From JBAVEL01 sp049587715 (GTDB lineage Bacteria > Bacteroidota > Ignavibacteria > UBA10030 > UBA6906): DNA of 22,656 nucleotides. Below are positions 14,252 to 21,977 of the stretch, piece by piece. Below the pieces are notes generated by a model. It was given only the letters and a program-made list of their open reading frames with translations, was not told the DNA's origin and did not search any database. The position numbers and the translations under genes were made by a program. The DNA is taken from contig JBAVEL010000034.1 in assembly GCA_049587715.1 (NCBI GenBank), forward strand, positions 1-22,656, written 5' to 3'. Every line of letters begins with the position of its first letter. The first letter of the stretch is position 1.

Positions 14252-15493
14252 TCACTCGGCCTTGCGTTCCGGGTCCACGAGAATGAGGTGCCCGAGCTTG
14301 TCCCGCTTCGTCTCCAGATATCTGTGGTTGACGCTGTTGGGGTTCGTTTCCAGGGGAACCCGCTCCTCCATTGCGATACCGAAGGCGGAAAGCCCGACAA
14401 TCTTCTTCGGGTTGTTCGTCAGCAGGGCCATCCGCGTGACACCCAGATCGCGGAGGATCTGCGCCCCGATGCCGTAGTCCCTCAGGTCCGCCCGGAACCC
14501 GAGCTTCTCGTTCGCTTCCACGGTATCCAGCCCTTCATCCTGGAGCCGGTAGGCGCGCAGCTTGTTCGCCAGTCCGATGCCCCTTCCCTCCTGCCGCATG
14601 TAGAGCACCACGCCGGCTCCCGCCCGCTCCACCATGCGCAGAGCCGAAAGGAGTTGCTCGTTGCAGTCGCACCGGAGGGAGCCGAACACATCCCCCGTCA
14701 GGCATTCCGAATGGACCCGCACGAGGATCGTCTTCCCGGGCGCGACATCTCCCTTCACCAGCGCAAGGTGCTCCTTCCCGTCTGCCTCGCTCCGGTAGAG
14801 GAGGAGCCGGAACTCGCCGTATCTTGTGGGGAGCCGCGTCTCCACGAGCCGCGTGACGAGATGCTCGCGCTTCAGGCGGTATTCGATGAGATCCCCCACG
14901 GTGATCATCTGCAGGCCGAACCGCCGCGCCAGCTCCACCAGGTCCGGAACCCTCGCCATGGTTCCGTCGTCATTCATGATCTCGCAGAGGACGCCGGCCG
15001 GATACACGCCCGCAAGCCTGAACAGATCCACGGCTGCCTCGGTGTGTCCCGCCCGCCGGAGAACCCCTCCCTCCATGGCCCGCAGGGGAAACACATGCCC
15101 CGGACGGGCCAGATCCGCGGACCGTGTCCCCGGCCGGGCGAGGGCCCGGATGGTGGCAGCCCTGTCCGCGGCACTCACACCCGTCGTGGTCCCGTGCACG
15201 TAGTCCACCGAAACAGTGAACGGGGTCTCGTGCAGGGAGGTGTTCGTCTCCACCATGGGACCGAGCCCCAGCTCCGCCGCACGGGCGGCTTCCAGGGGAG
15301 CACAGATGATCCCTCTCCCGTAGCGCGCCAGGAAGTTCACGATGTCGGGGGTGACGAACTCGGCGGCACAGACAAAATCCCCTTCGTTCTCACGCGCGTC
15401 GTCGTCCACGACGATCAGGATCTTCCCTGCCCGGATATCGTCCAGGGCCGCGTCCACGGGTTCAAACGCCGGTTTCTCCGGTTCCGGTGCCAT
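14252..15493 (-). CDS. ribBA: Bifunctional riboflavin enzyme: DHBP synthase / GTP cyclohydrolase II
   Basis: Makes both precursors of riboflavin: 3,4-dihydroxy-2-butanone 4-phosphate from ribulose 5-phosphate, and the pyrimidine intermediate from GTP. It is 413 residues. The RibB half (about 10-210) shows DDDARENEGDF (30-40), SAADRAATI (107-115) and PGHVFPLRA (131-139). The RibA half (about 215-413) shows zinc cysteines Cys264, Cys275 and Cys277 (SECLTGDVFGSLRCDC), then RQEGRGIGL (300-308), DLRDYGIGAQIL (336-347) and LLTNNPKK. Both active sites look complete. The ATG at 15493 follows GGAGGAAGACG. No other riboflavin gene is adjacent; it stands 24 bp after yajC and is followed by a terminator. 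No FMN riboswitch was recognised. Confidence 0.96.
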   Translation of the reverse strand: MAPEPEKPAFEPVDAALDDIRAGKILIVVDDDARENEGDFVCAAEFVTPDIVNFLARYGRGIICAPLEAARAAELGLGPMVETNTSLHETPFTVSVDYVHGTTTGVSAADRAATIRALARPGTRSADLARPGHVFPLRAMEGGVLRRAGHTEAAVDLFRLAGVYPAGVLCEIMNDDGTMARVPDLVELARRFGLQMITVGDLIEYRLKREHLVTRLVETRLPTRYGEFRLLLYRSEADGKEHLALVKGDVAPGKTILVRVHSECLTGDVFGSLRCDCNEQLLSALRMVERAGAGVVLYMRQEGRGIGLANKLRAYRLQDEGLDTVEANEKLGFRADLRDYGIGAQILRDLGVTRMALLTNNPKKIVGLSAFGIAMEERVPLETNPNSVNHRYLETKRDKLGHLILVDPERKAE

Positions 15494-15517
15494 CGTCTTC
15501 CTCCCTCTCCGCCCCCC

Positions 15518-15847
15518 TCAGGAGGCCTCCGTCCCCGACTCCCGCACGATGCTGGTCACGGCGGTGCGGTCCAGCTTGAGCTTCACGTTCTCCGCCACCT
15601 GGAGGAGAATGGTCTTCTCCTCCACCCCGGCGATGGTTCCGTGCAGGCCCCCGGCGGTCACGATCCGATCCCCCTTCTTGATCGCTCCCAGCAACTTCTC
15701 CCTCTCCTTCTGCCGTTTCTGCTGGGGCCGTATGATCATGAAGTAGAAAATCCCGATGATCAGACCGAACATGATCAGCGTGCTGATCAGGCCCCCTTGC
15801 GGATCCCCCGGCGGGGAAGCCATGGCTATCACGTTGTGGAACACCAC
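15518..15847 (-). CDS. yajC: Sec translocase accessory subunit YajC
   Basis: Single-pass membrane protein that associates with SecDF/YidC. It has a short N-terminus, a membrane helix (LISTLIMFGLIIGIFYFMII), the signature RPQQKRQKEREKL and then a small basic/beta domain (KGDRIVTAGGLHGTIAGV). I placed the start at GTG 15847, which has GGAGG 9 bases upstream and gives a 109-residue protein reading VVFHNVIAMASPP, like the MxFFxxxAxA starts of other YajC. This start overlaps the end of tgt by 19 bases. The alternative ATG at 15823 (101 residues) has no SD. Gene order tgt-yajC is classical, but secD/secF do not follow: ribBA does. Confidence 0.92.
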   Translation of the reverse strand: MVFHNVIAMASPPGDPQGGLISTLIMFGLIIGIFYFMIIRPQQKRQKEREKLLGAIKKGDRIVTAGGLHGTIAGVEEKTILLQVAENVKLKLDRTAVTSIVRESGTEAS

Positions 15848-17016
15848 TCGTTCTGCCCTCCGATCTTTGTCTTGATGGATGGGGTGTCGCGGGCCCGATC
15901 CGGTTGCATCAGATCCGCCAGCCGGGCGGCCTTCCAGGCGGGGAAGCACCCCGCCAGAATGGCCTGCCGGGCCCCGGACACCAGCAATTCATAGTACGAC
16001 AGATTATGAAGCGTTGCAAGTTGAAGGCCCAGGACCTCCCCCGCCCTGAACAGGTGCCTCAGATACGCCCGGCTGAAATGCCGGCACGTATAGCAGGAAC
16101 AGGCTTCATCCGGAGGGGCTAAGTCCATAGAAAATCTTGCATTTCGCAGGTTCAGGGTGCCGTTCCGCGTGAAGAGCATTCCATTGCGGCCGTTCCGGGT
16201 GGGGAGGACGCAGTCGAACAGGTCCACCCCGCGCCCGATGCACTCCAGGATGTTCGCAGGGGTCCCCACACCCATCAGGTAACGGGGGAGCCCCGACGGC
16301 AGCTCCCCCGTCGCCTCCTCCACCATCCGGTACATGAGGGGCGCAGGTTCCCCCACGGAAAGACCCCCGATCGCGTACCCGTCGAACCCCAGACTCCTGA
16401 GTTCCCGCGCGCACGAGCGGCGCAGATCGGGAAACACCCCCCCCTGCACGATGCCGAACAGCGCCTGTTCCCTCCCGTGCAATGGGCGCGTCCGGTTTCT
16501 TCGCCCGAGGGAGCGCTCTGCCCAGCGCAGAGTCAGCCCGACCGACGCATGCACCACCTCACGCGCAGAGGGATAGGGCGGGCATTCATCCAGCACCATC
16601 ATCACGTCGGACCCGAGCCCGCGCTGGATGTCCACCACTTTTTCGGGTGTGAACCCGTGCAGCGACCCGTCATGATGCGACCGGAAGGAGACGCCCTCTT
16701 CTTCCACGCGTCTCAGGCCGGGGAGACTGAACACCTGATACCCCCCGCTGTCCGTCAGGAGGGGACCCTCCCACCGAATGAAGCGGTGGAGGCCTCCGGC
16801 CCGCTCGATGACGGGGGTCCCCGGCCTCAGATACAGATGATACGTGTTGCACAGAATCAGCCGTGCGCCCGCCTCCCGCAGCTCCCTCGGCCCCAGCGTC
16901 TTGACCGTCCCCTGCGTACCCACGGGCATGAACGCCGGGGTCGGGACATCCCCCCGTGTGGTGGAGAGGATTCCCGCGCGTGCCTCCCCATCCGTGCGGA
17001 TGACCGAGAACCTCAT
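15829..17016 (-). CDS. tgt: Queuine tRNA-ribosyltransferase (TGT)
   Basis: Swaps G34 for preQ1 in tRNAs with GUN anticodons, a step in queuosine synthesis. It is 395 residues. Seen: PVGTQGTVK (31-39), LLTDSGGYQVFSL (86-98, catalytic Asp89), LDECPPYPS (142-150), FGIVQGGVF (187-195) and LFDCVLPTRNGRNG (266-279) with the nucleophile Asp268. Zinc ligands are Cys306, Cys308, Cys311 (CSCYTC) and His337 (TLHNLSYY). The ATG at 17016 overlaps the VanZ-family stop in an ATGA, so the two are translationally coupled. queA, its usual neighbour, is not in the window. yajC begins inside its end. Confidence 0.97.
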   Translation of the reverse strand: MRFSVIRTDGEARAGILSTTRGDVPTPAFMPVGTQGTVKTLGPRELREAGARLILCNTYHLYLRPGTPVIERAGGLHRFIRWEGPLLTDSGGYQVFSLPGLRRVEEEGVSFRSHHDGSLHGFTPEKVVDIQRGLGSDVMMVLDECPPYPSAREVVHASVGLTLRWAERSLGRRNRTRPLHGREQALFGIVQGGVFPDLRRSCARELRSLGFDGYAIGGLSVGEPAPLMYRMVEEATGELPSGLPRYLMGVGTPANILECIGRGVDLFDCVLPTRNGRNGMLFTRNGTLNLRNARFSMDLAPPDEACSCYTCRHFSRAYLRHLFRAGEVLGLQLATLHNLSYYELLVSGARQAILAGCFPAWKAARLADLMQPDRARDTPSIKTKIGGQNEWCSTT

Positions 17017-17447
17017 CCGCCGTCCCTCTTTGGCGGCCTCTCCTCCCTCCGGTGCGGATTGCCTGCACCCCCCGCCCTCCCCCACCGGGCCCTCAGCGCG
17101 TCCACAGCGAGAAACAGGAGCGCCCCCGCCCCGTCCGCCGCCAGATCCGCGAAGCTCGGCTCGCGTCCAGGAACAAACGCCTGGTGGGCCTCGTCGCTCA
17201 TACCGTAACAGACGGTCAGGGCCAGGACGGCCGCGGCCCTCCCGCCGCTCGAGAGAGGAATCCTCCCGTCGAGCCGGAGAGCCCGGGACAGCGCTCCCGC
17301 GAACACCGCGTAGATGAGGAGGTGGGCCAGGAGATCGGCGCGGAACAACCCGAATGCCGGGAGGGCATCCCCGGGGAGCGAGGAAGCGACGAAGATGAGG
17401 CAGGCCCAGAGAAGAAGGGGTCCCCAGGAAGAGAGAAACCGGAGCAT
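17013..17447 (-). CDS. VanZ-family membrane protein
   Basis: A 144-residue protein with about four hydrophobic segments (near 7-22, 38-56, 68-84 and 110-122). The hallmark VanZ segment YGMSDEAHQAFVPGR is followed by SFADLAADGAGA (about 80-110), where Asp and His are characteristic. The family is named after the teicoplanin-resistance protein VanZ, but most chromosomal members have no known biochemical role, so I assign none; antibiotic resistance should not be assumed. The ATG lies 1 bp after the nnr stop and the end overlaps tgt, so it is embedded in the operon. The last 25 residues are polar and poorly conserved-looking. Confidence 0.85.
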   Translation of the reverse strand: MLRFLSSWGPLLLWACLIFVASSLPGDALPAFGLFRADLLAHLLIYAVFAGALSRALRLDGRIPLSSGGRAAAVLALTVCYGMSDEAHQAFVPGREPSFADLAADGAGALLFLAVDALRARWGRAGGAGNPHRREERPPKRDGG

Positions 17448-17448
17448 G

Positions 17449-19023
17449 TCACCGTCCGGACGCCGCCGCCCGCACGGATTCCAGGGCCCCGGGTATGAAA
17501 CGGACCAGATCGGAAGCCGTCAGCCCCGTTCGTCCCACACTCCCCGCCGCCCGATCCCCCGCAAGTCCATGCACGAATACCCCGCCCCAGGCGGCACTCT
17601 CGGCCCGCATCCCCTGCGCCGCCAGCGAGGCAATAAGCCCGGTCAGCACGTCTCCGCTTCCGATGGTGGCCATGCCCGGGTTCCCGGTGGAATTCATGAA
17701 GGCCCCTCCGCCCGGGAGGGCGGTCACGGTGGGGGACCCCTTCAAGACCAGGATGCACCCGGTCTTTCGCGCCCAGATGAGTGCCGCACGAAGCCGGTCT
17801 TCTTCCATCTCCCGGGCCTCGCCCCCGGCCAGACCCGCAAGCTCCCCCACGTGCGGCGTGAGGATCGTGGGTCCACGCCGGTTCCTGAGAAGACCCGGGC
17901 TTCCGGCCAGGGCATGGAGGCCGTCGGCATCCAGCACCACAGGACAGCGCGCGGCATCCAGCACACCCCTCACACACTCCATGGCTTCGGGATCCCGGGT
18001 TAGACCGGGTCCCAGGGCGATCGCGTCGGCCCATCCCACCCGCCCCGCCAGAACGGGAAGGGCCTTCGCCGAGAGGGCCCCTCGGGGTGTCTCCGGAAGG
18101 CCGAGAAGAAGCAGCTCGGAGATCCGCCGTGCCAGAGTCCCCCGCACCGATCCGGGGACCGCCATGACCACGGCTCCCGCTCCCCCCCGTAGAGCCGCCC
18201 GGGCACTCAGGAGGGGAGCCCCCGTGTATTCGCGGGAACCGCCGATGACCAGAACCTTCCCCGAGGAATACTTGTGGGCCCGCAGGGGACGGCGCGGCAG
18301 CAGATCCGCCAGGTCGTTCGACCCCGGACGGAGGATCGCGTCCGGGGGGGGCTCCCGGAGGACACGCGGGAGACTGATATCGGCCGTGAGAACCAGCCCC
18401 GCATGTTCCCTTCCCGCTCCCAGATAATGCCCCGGCTTGGCAAGGCCCATCGCGACGGTAAGGTTGGCGCGCACCGCCGGGCCCGCCACCCGGCCGGTTC
18501 CCGCGTGCACCCCGGAGGCGATATCCACGCTGGCCACATACGCCCCGCACCGGTTCATGAGATGCACAGCCGCCCCCGGGAGTCCCTCCGCCCTTCCCGC
18601 GAAGCCCGTCCCGAACAGGGCATCCACAACGAGCTGCGGGCGGCGGCCCCGCAGGCGGAGATCGCGGCCCGTCGCCGCTTCCGAGAACCTGACGCCGCCG
18701 CCGGCGGCAACAAGCCGCAGAAGTGTCCCCAGATTGACACGGGCATCCCCCGACACCGCGCCCCGGGATCCCACGAGCAGGGCTTCCACCTCGCATCCCC
18801 GGTTGTGCAGATGCCGCGCGATGGCGAATCCGTCCCCCCCGTTGTTTCCCGGCCCGCAGACCACAAGGGCACGCGTCCCCACGGCGAGTGGAAACCGCCC
18901 GGCCAGGATATCCACAAACGAGCGCGCGGCGTTTTCCATGAGGACCAGGCCGGGAATGCGGAATCTGCGGATGGCGGCCCTGTCCAGCTCCCGCATGCGA
19001 TCCGGATCAACGAGCAGCTCCAC
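17449..19023 (-). CDS. nnr: Bifunctional NAD(P)HX epimerase / ADP(ATP)-dependent NAD(P)HX dehydratase
   Basis: Repairs hydrated NADH/NADPH. The product is a fusion of 524 residues. The N-terminal epimerase (YjeF_N, about 1-215) has MENAARS (29-35), GPGNNGGDG (57-65), VDALFGTG (133-140) and DIASG (167-171), where most family members have DIPSG. The C-terminal dehydratase (about 235-524) has KYSSGKVLVIGGS (251-263), GPGLTRDP (338-345), VLDADGLHAL (363-372), ILTPHVGEL (387-395) and GNPGMATIGSGDVLTG (447-462) with the catalytic Asp. The start is GTG at 19023, 8 bp after nuoN, with a GAGGA overlapping the nuoN stop. Longer upstream readings of the frame are antisense-like to nuoN and are rejected. 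Its place after NADH dehydrogenase genes fits NAD(P)H metabolism. Confidence 0.95.
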   Translation of the reverse strand: MELLVDPDRMRELDRAAIRRFRIPGLVLMENAARSFVDILAGRFPLAVGTRALVVCGPGNNGGDGFAIARHLHNRGCEVEALLVGSRGAVSGDARVNLGTLLRLVAAGGGVRFSEAATGRDLRLRGRRPQLVVDALFGTGFAGRAEGLPGAAVHLMNRCGAYVASVDIASGVHAGTGRVAGPAVRANLTVAMGLAKPGHYLGAGREHAGLVLTADISLPRVLREPPPDAILRPGSNDLADLLPRRPLRAHKYSSGKVLVIGGSREYTGAPLLSARAALRGGAGAVVMAVPGSVRGTLARRISELLLLGLPETPRGALSAKALPVLAGRVGWADAIALGPGLTRDPEAMECVRGVLDAARCPVVLDADGLHALAGSPGLLRNRRGPTILTPHVGELAGLAGGEAREMEEDRLRAALIWARKTGCILVLKGSPTVTALPGGGAFMNSTGNPGMATIGSGDVLTGLIASLAAQGMRAESAAWGGVFVHGLAGDRAAGSVGRTGLTASDLVRFIPGALESVRAAASGR

Positions 19024-19031
19024 GGGGATCC

Positions 19032-20459
19032 TCAGAACAGGCCGGCCGTGAGACCGATCACCGCGGACGGAGCAAGGCCCAGGCCCACGACGGCGAGGGC
19101 CGCGAGCACCACGGCCGTTACAGAGGCGGGCGCCCGATCCGTCCCGGGAAATTCCCGGACGTCCTGGAAGTACATCACAACGACCAGGCGGAGATAATAG
19201 TAGGCGGAAAGGAGACTCATCACGACTCCCAGGACGGCGAGCCAGGTGTATCCCCCCATCACGGCTCCCGTGAAGACGTAGTACTTCCCGAAGAACCCCG
19301 CAAAGGGAGGAATCCCAGTGAGTGAAAAGAGGAACACCGCCATCGCTCCGGCCAGAAGCGGGCGGGAGGAGGAAAGCCCGGCCGATTCCTCGTAGGTCAG
19401 TCCCTTCCCTGCGGGGGACTCCAGAATCGCCAGGACGCCGAAAGCCCCCAGGTTCATGAAGGCGTAGGCTGCAAGGTAGTACAGCACCCCCTCCTGTCCG
19501 GCCCGGTTCGCAGCCACGATGCCCGTCAGCATGTAGCCGGCGTGGGCGATGCTGGAATAGGCCAGCATCCGCTTCACGCTGGACTGGCGGACCGCAAGCA
19601 GGTTCCCCACCACCATGGAGAGCGCGGCCCCCCATGCGAGGATCTCACGGAGCTCGGGCAGCGCGAAGAGAACCCGCGGCGCACAGACCAGCAGGAGTGC
19701 GCTGAAGGCCGCCGCCTTCCCTGCCGCCGACATGAACGCCGCCACGGGTGTCGGGGCCCCCTCGTACACATCGGGCACCCACATGTGAAACGGAACGGAA
19801 CCCACCTTGAAGAGAAGTCCCACGAGGAGAAGACCCGCGCCGGCCAGGACCAGGGGGCTGCGGACCCCCCCCGGGGAAGCCGCATACAGTCCCTCCAGCC
19901 GGGTGGTTCCGGTGCCTGCGTAGATGAGGGCGATGCCGTAGAGCAGAAAGCCGGTGGCGAAGGCCCCGATCAGGAAGTACTTGAGGGCCGCCTCATTGCT
20001 CTCGGGACGGGTCCGGGCGAAGCCCGCGAGAATGTAGAACACGACGGACATGAGCTCCAGTCCCAGAAAGAGCGTCACCAGATCCGAAGCCGCAGCCATG
20101 AGCATCATTCCCACCACAGAGAGCAGGAGGAGCCCATGGTGCTCCCCCTGAGGCATGAGGCGGGTTTCCGCATATCGATCCCAGAGCATGACGGCCAGAA
20201 TTCCCGCCGTCGCGAACACCAGGGCGAAGAAGGCGGCAAAGCCTCCCGTCCTCATCATGCCCTGGAAGGCGGATCCGGTGCCGGGAAGGGCGAGCCCCGC
20301 CAGGATCACGGCCAGGAGCAGTCCTCCCCCTGCCACCCAGGATGCAAGGGATCCGGTCCGGCTCCGGAACGCCTCGATCAGCAGTACCACGAGGGCCGCC
20401 GCGGCCGTGACCGCGATCGGACCCGCTCGGGCGACATCATGGGGGGATACATCCATCAT
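19032..20459 (-). CDS. nuoN: NADH-quinone oxidoreductase subunit N
   Basis: Antiporter-like membrane subunit of respiratory complex I that moves protons across the inner membrane. It is 475 residues with about 14 membrane helices. The conserved charged residues of this subunit family are present: Glu135 (FLGLELMSVVFYIL), Lys218 (LLFKVGSVPFHMWVPDVYEGAPT, residues 215-237) and Lys248 (MSAAGKAAAF). The ATG pair at 20459/20456 follows AAGGAAGAG, and the gene begins 12 bp after the ion transporter. In a standard nuo operon nuoN follows nuoM directly; here another gene sits between. It is the last complex I gene, followed by nnr. Confidence 0.96.
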   Translation of the reverse strand: MMDVSPHDVARAGPIAVTAAAALVVLLIEAFRSRTGSLASWVAGGGLLLAVILAGLALPGTGSAFQGMMRTGGFAAFFALVFATAGILAVMLWDRYAETRLMPQGEHHGLLLLSVVGMMLMAAASDLVTLFLGLELMSVVFYILAGFARTRPESNEAALKYFLIGAFATGFLLYGIALIYAGTGTTRLEGLYAASPGGVRSPLVLAGAGLLLVGLLFKVGSVPFHMWVPDVYEGAPTPVAAFMSAAGKAAAFSALLLVCAPRVLFALPELREILAWGAALSMVVGNLLAVRQSSVKRMLAYSSIAHAGYMLTGIVAANRAGQEGVLYYLAAYAFMNLGAFGVLAILESPAGKGLTYEESAGLSSSRPLLAGAMAVFLFSLTGIPPFAGFFGKYYVFTGAVMGGYTWLAVLGVVMSLLSAYYYLRLVVVMYFQDVREFPGTDRAPASVTAVVLAALAVVGLGLAPSAVIGLTAGLF

Positions 20460-20471
20460 ACGGCTCTTCCT

Positions 20472-21977
20472 TCAATGAAACACGGCGATCGGAGAGAAGA
20501 ACAGGAGCCAGACCAGGGTAAAAACAGGGAGCAGCACCGGCAGCACATAGAAGGCGATGTACGCGAAGAAGGATGGACAGCGCACCCCCGACTGCTCCGC
20601 AATGGATTTCACCATGAAATTCGGCCCGTTCCCGATATACGTGCACGCCCCGAAGAACACCGCAGCAAGTGAGATGGAGGCCAGGTGCAGCGGGTGGTTC
20701 CCGAGCAGCAGGGCGATCCGCGACTCCTCCGGCCCCACCGCCCCCGCCGCCACCAGCTCGTATTTTGTCCGGAGGAGCACCTCCAGGGCCGCCCGGACGG
20801 CAGGGCCCGCTTCCGCCAGTCCGGAGGCGGCGGCACCGGATGACCGGGCCAGGCGGAGGACCTCCCGGACGGAGGCCTCGTCGGCAAAAAGCCCCAATTG
20901 GAGACTCAGGGAATTCAGGTAGGTAGGGGCGTTATCCAGGACCGCGGAGAGCCCTCCCGTGGTCCAGTAGAACTGCCCCGGGGTCTTGATCCCGAGCTCG
21001 TGCGCGTGGAGCTGCAGCCAGTCGAGTGCCGGTATCATGGTCGCGAAGATCCCGAAGAACAGGAGCGCCACTTCCTTGATGGGAAGCACGTTGAACTCGT
21101 TCTGACGATGGATGTCCCTCCCGGTCGTCGCATACGACCCGGCTGCTGCACCCAGCATCAGGACTTCCCTCAGAAACGGCGGATCGGTGACGAACACGGC
21201 GACCAGGATGACCGCCAGAAAAAGGAGATTCCCCGCTCCCGCCGCCTGCCCTTCTTCGCCGGCGGCGTCCACCTCGCGCCGGACGCCCGCGGGCAGATTC
21301 CGGTAGCTCCGGGTATCCAGCAGAAAGAAGACGCCCAGTACCGCGGCGACGGTGAGCATCCAGGGAAACCACAACTCCTGCACCACCCAGAAGAAGGGCA
21401 CTCCCTTGAGATACCCGAGAAACAGGGGCGGGTCTCCGATGGGCGTCAGAGCTCCGCCGATGTTGCTCACGATGAAGATGAAGAAGACGACATGGAAGGG
21501 CCGGATCCTGTACCGATTGACGCGCAGGTACGGACGGATGAGTACCATGCTGGCTCCCGTGGTGCCGATCAGATTGCTCAAGACCGCGCCCACCAGCAGG
21601 AGAAAGACATTTGCACGGGGGCTGGATCGCCCCCGGATCCGGATGTGAATCCCTCCCGCCACCACGAAAAGGGACCCGATCAGGCATATGAAACTCACAT
21701 ACTCATGGGCCGTCTGCAGAAGCCGGGGGGTGTTGTCGAGGACACCCACGTAATACCCGATCGTGACCAGACCCAGACCGATGGCCACCAGGGGGTAGTT
21801 CTTCTCCCACCATCGCCTGTGCAGGAAGGGAAAGACGGCAATCGCCAGGAGAAGGGCCACGAAGGGCGCGATCATCCCCGGATGGACCGGCACGATCCGG
21901 GGCTCCCCCGCAACGGACGCGAGGGCCGAGGCCGGAAGCAACGCGGGAAGGAGCCCTGAGCCGAGCAGCCGCCTCAT
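20472..21977 (-). CDS. CitMHS/NhaD-type (ion transporter superfamily) sodium/proton antiporter-like protein
   Basis: A 501-residue membrane protein with roughly 11-12 hydrophobic segments. It opens with a signal-like stretch (MRRLLGSGLLPALLPASALA). Diagnostic features are VSNIGGALTPIGDPPLFLG (about residues 175-193), a hairpin-type motif like that of NhaD antiporters and arsenite/citrate carriers, and a second half with VLDNAPTYLN (about 360) followed by FFGACTYIGNGPNFMVKSIAE. About 60 polar residues rich in Ala, Glu and Arg separate these last two motifs. The family includes proteins labelled sodium:proton antiporter or putative citrate transporter; the substrate cannot be told from sequence. 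The ATG at 21977 overlaps the nuoM stop in ATGA, and nuoN follows after 12 bp, so it is made together with complex I. Confidence 0.85.
   Translation of the reverse strand: MRRLLGSGLLPALLPASALASVAGEPRIVPVHPGMIAPFVALLLAIAVFPFLHRRWWEKNYPLVAIGLGLVTIGYYVGVLDNTPRLLQTAHEYVSFICLIGSLFVVAGGIHIRIRGRSSPRANVFLLLVGAVLSNLIGTTGASMVLIRPYLRVNRYRIRPFHVVFFIFIVSNIGGALTPIGDPPLFLGYLKGVPFFWVVQELWFPWMLTVAAVLGVFFLLDTRSYRNLPAGVRREVDAAGEEGQAAGAGNLLFLAVILVAVFVTDPPFLREVLMLGAAAGSYATTGRDIHRQNEFNVLPIKEVALLFFGIFATMIPALDWLQLHAHELGIKTPGQFYWTTGGLSAVLDNAPTYLNSLSLQLGLFADEASVREVLRLARSSGAAASGLAEAGPAVRAALEVLLRTKYELVAAGAVGPEESRIALLLGNHPLHLASISLAAVFFGACTYIGNGPNFMVKSIAEQSGVRCPSFFAYIAFYVLPVLLPVFTLVWLLFFSPIAVFH

Noticed and set aside
17013..17447. 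Glycopeptide resistance gene vanZ
   Set aside because: It is only a family resemblance. No vanHAX-type genes are nearby and most chromosomal VanZ-family proteins have no shown role in resistance.
17216..18796. A minus-strand ORF of 526 codons overlapping nnr in another frame
   Set aside because: Extremely Gly/Arg/Ser/Pro rich with no domain, whereas the overlapping nnr frame has all family motifs.
19024..19635. N-terminal extension of the nnr frame through nuoN
   Set aside because: It reads through nuoN in another frame with low-complexity content. The GTG at 19023 with an SD at the nuoN stop gives exactly the expected protein.
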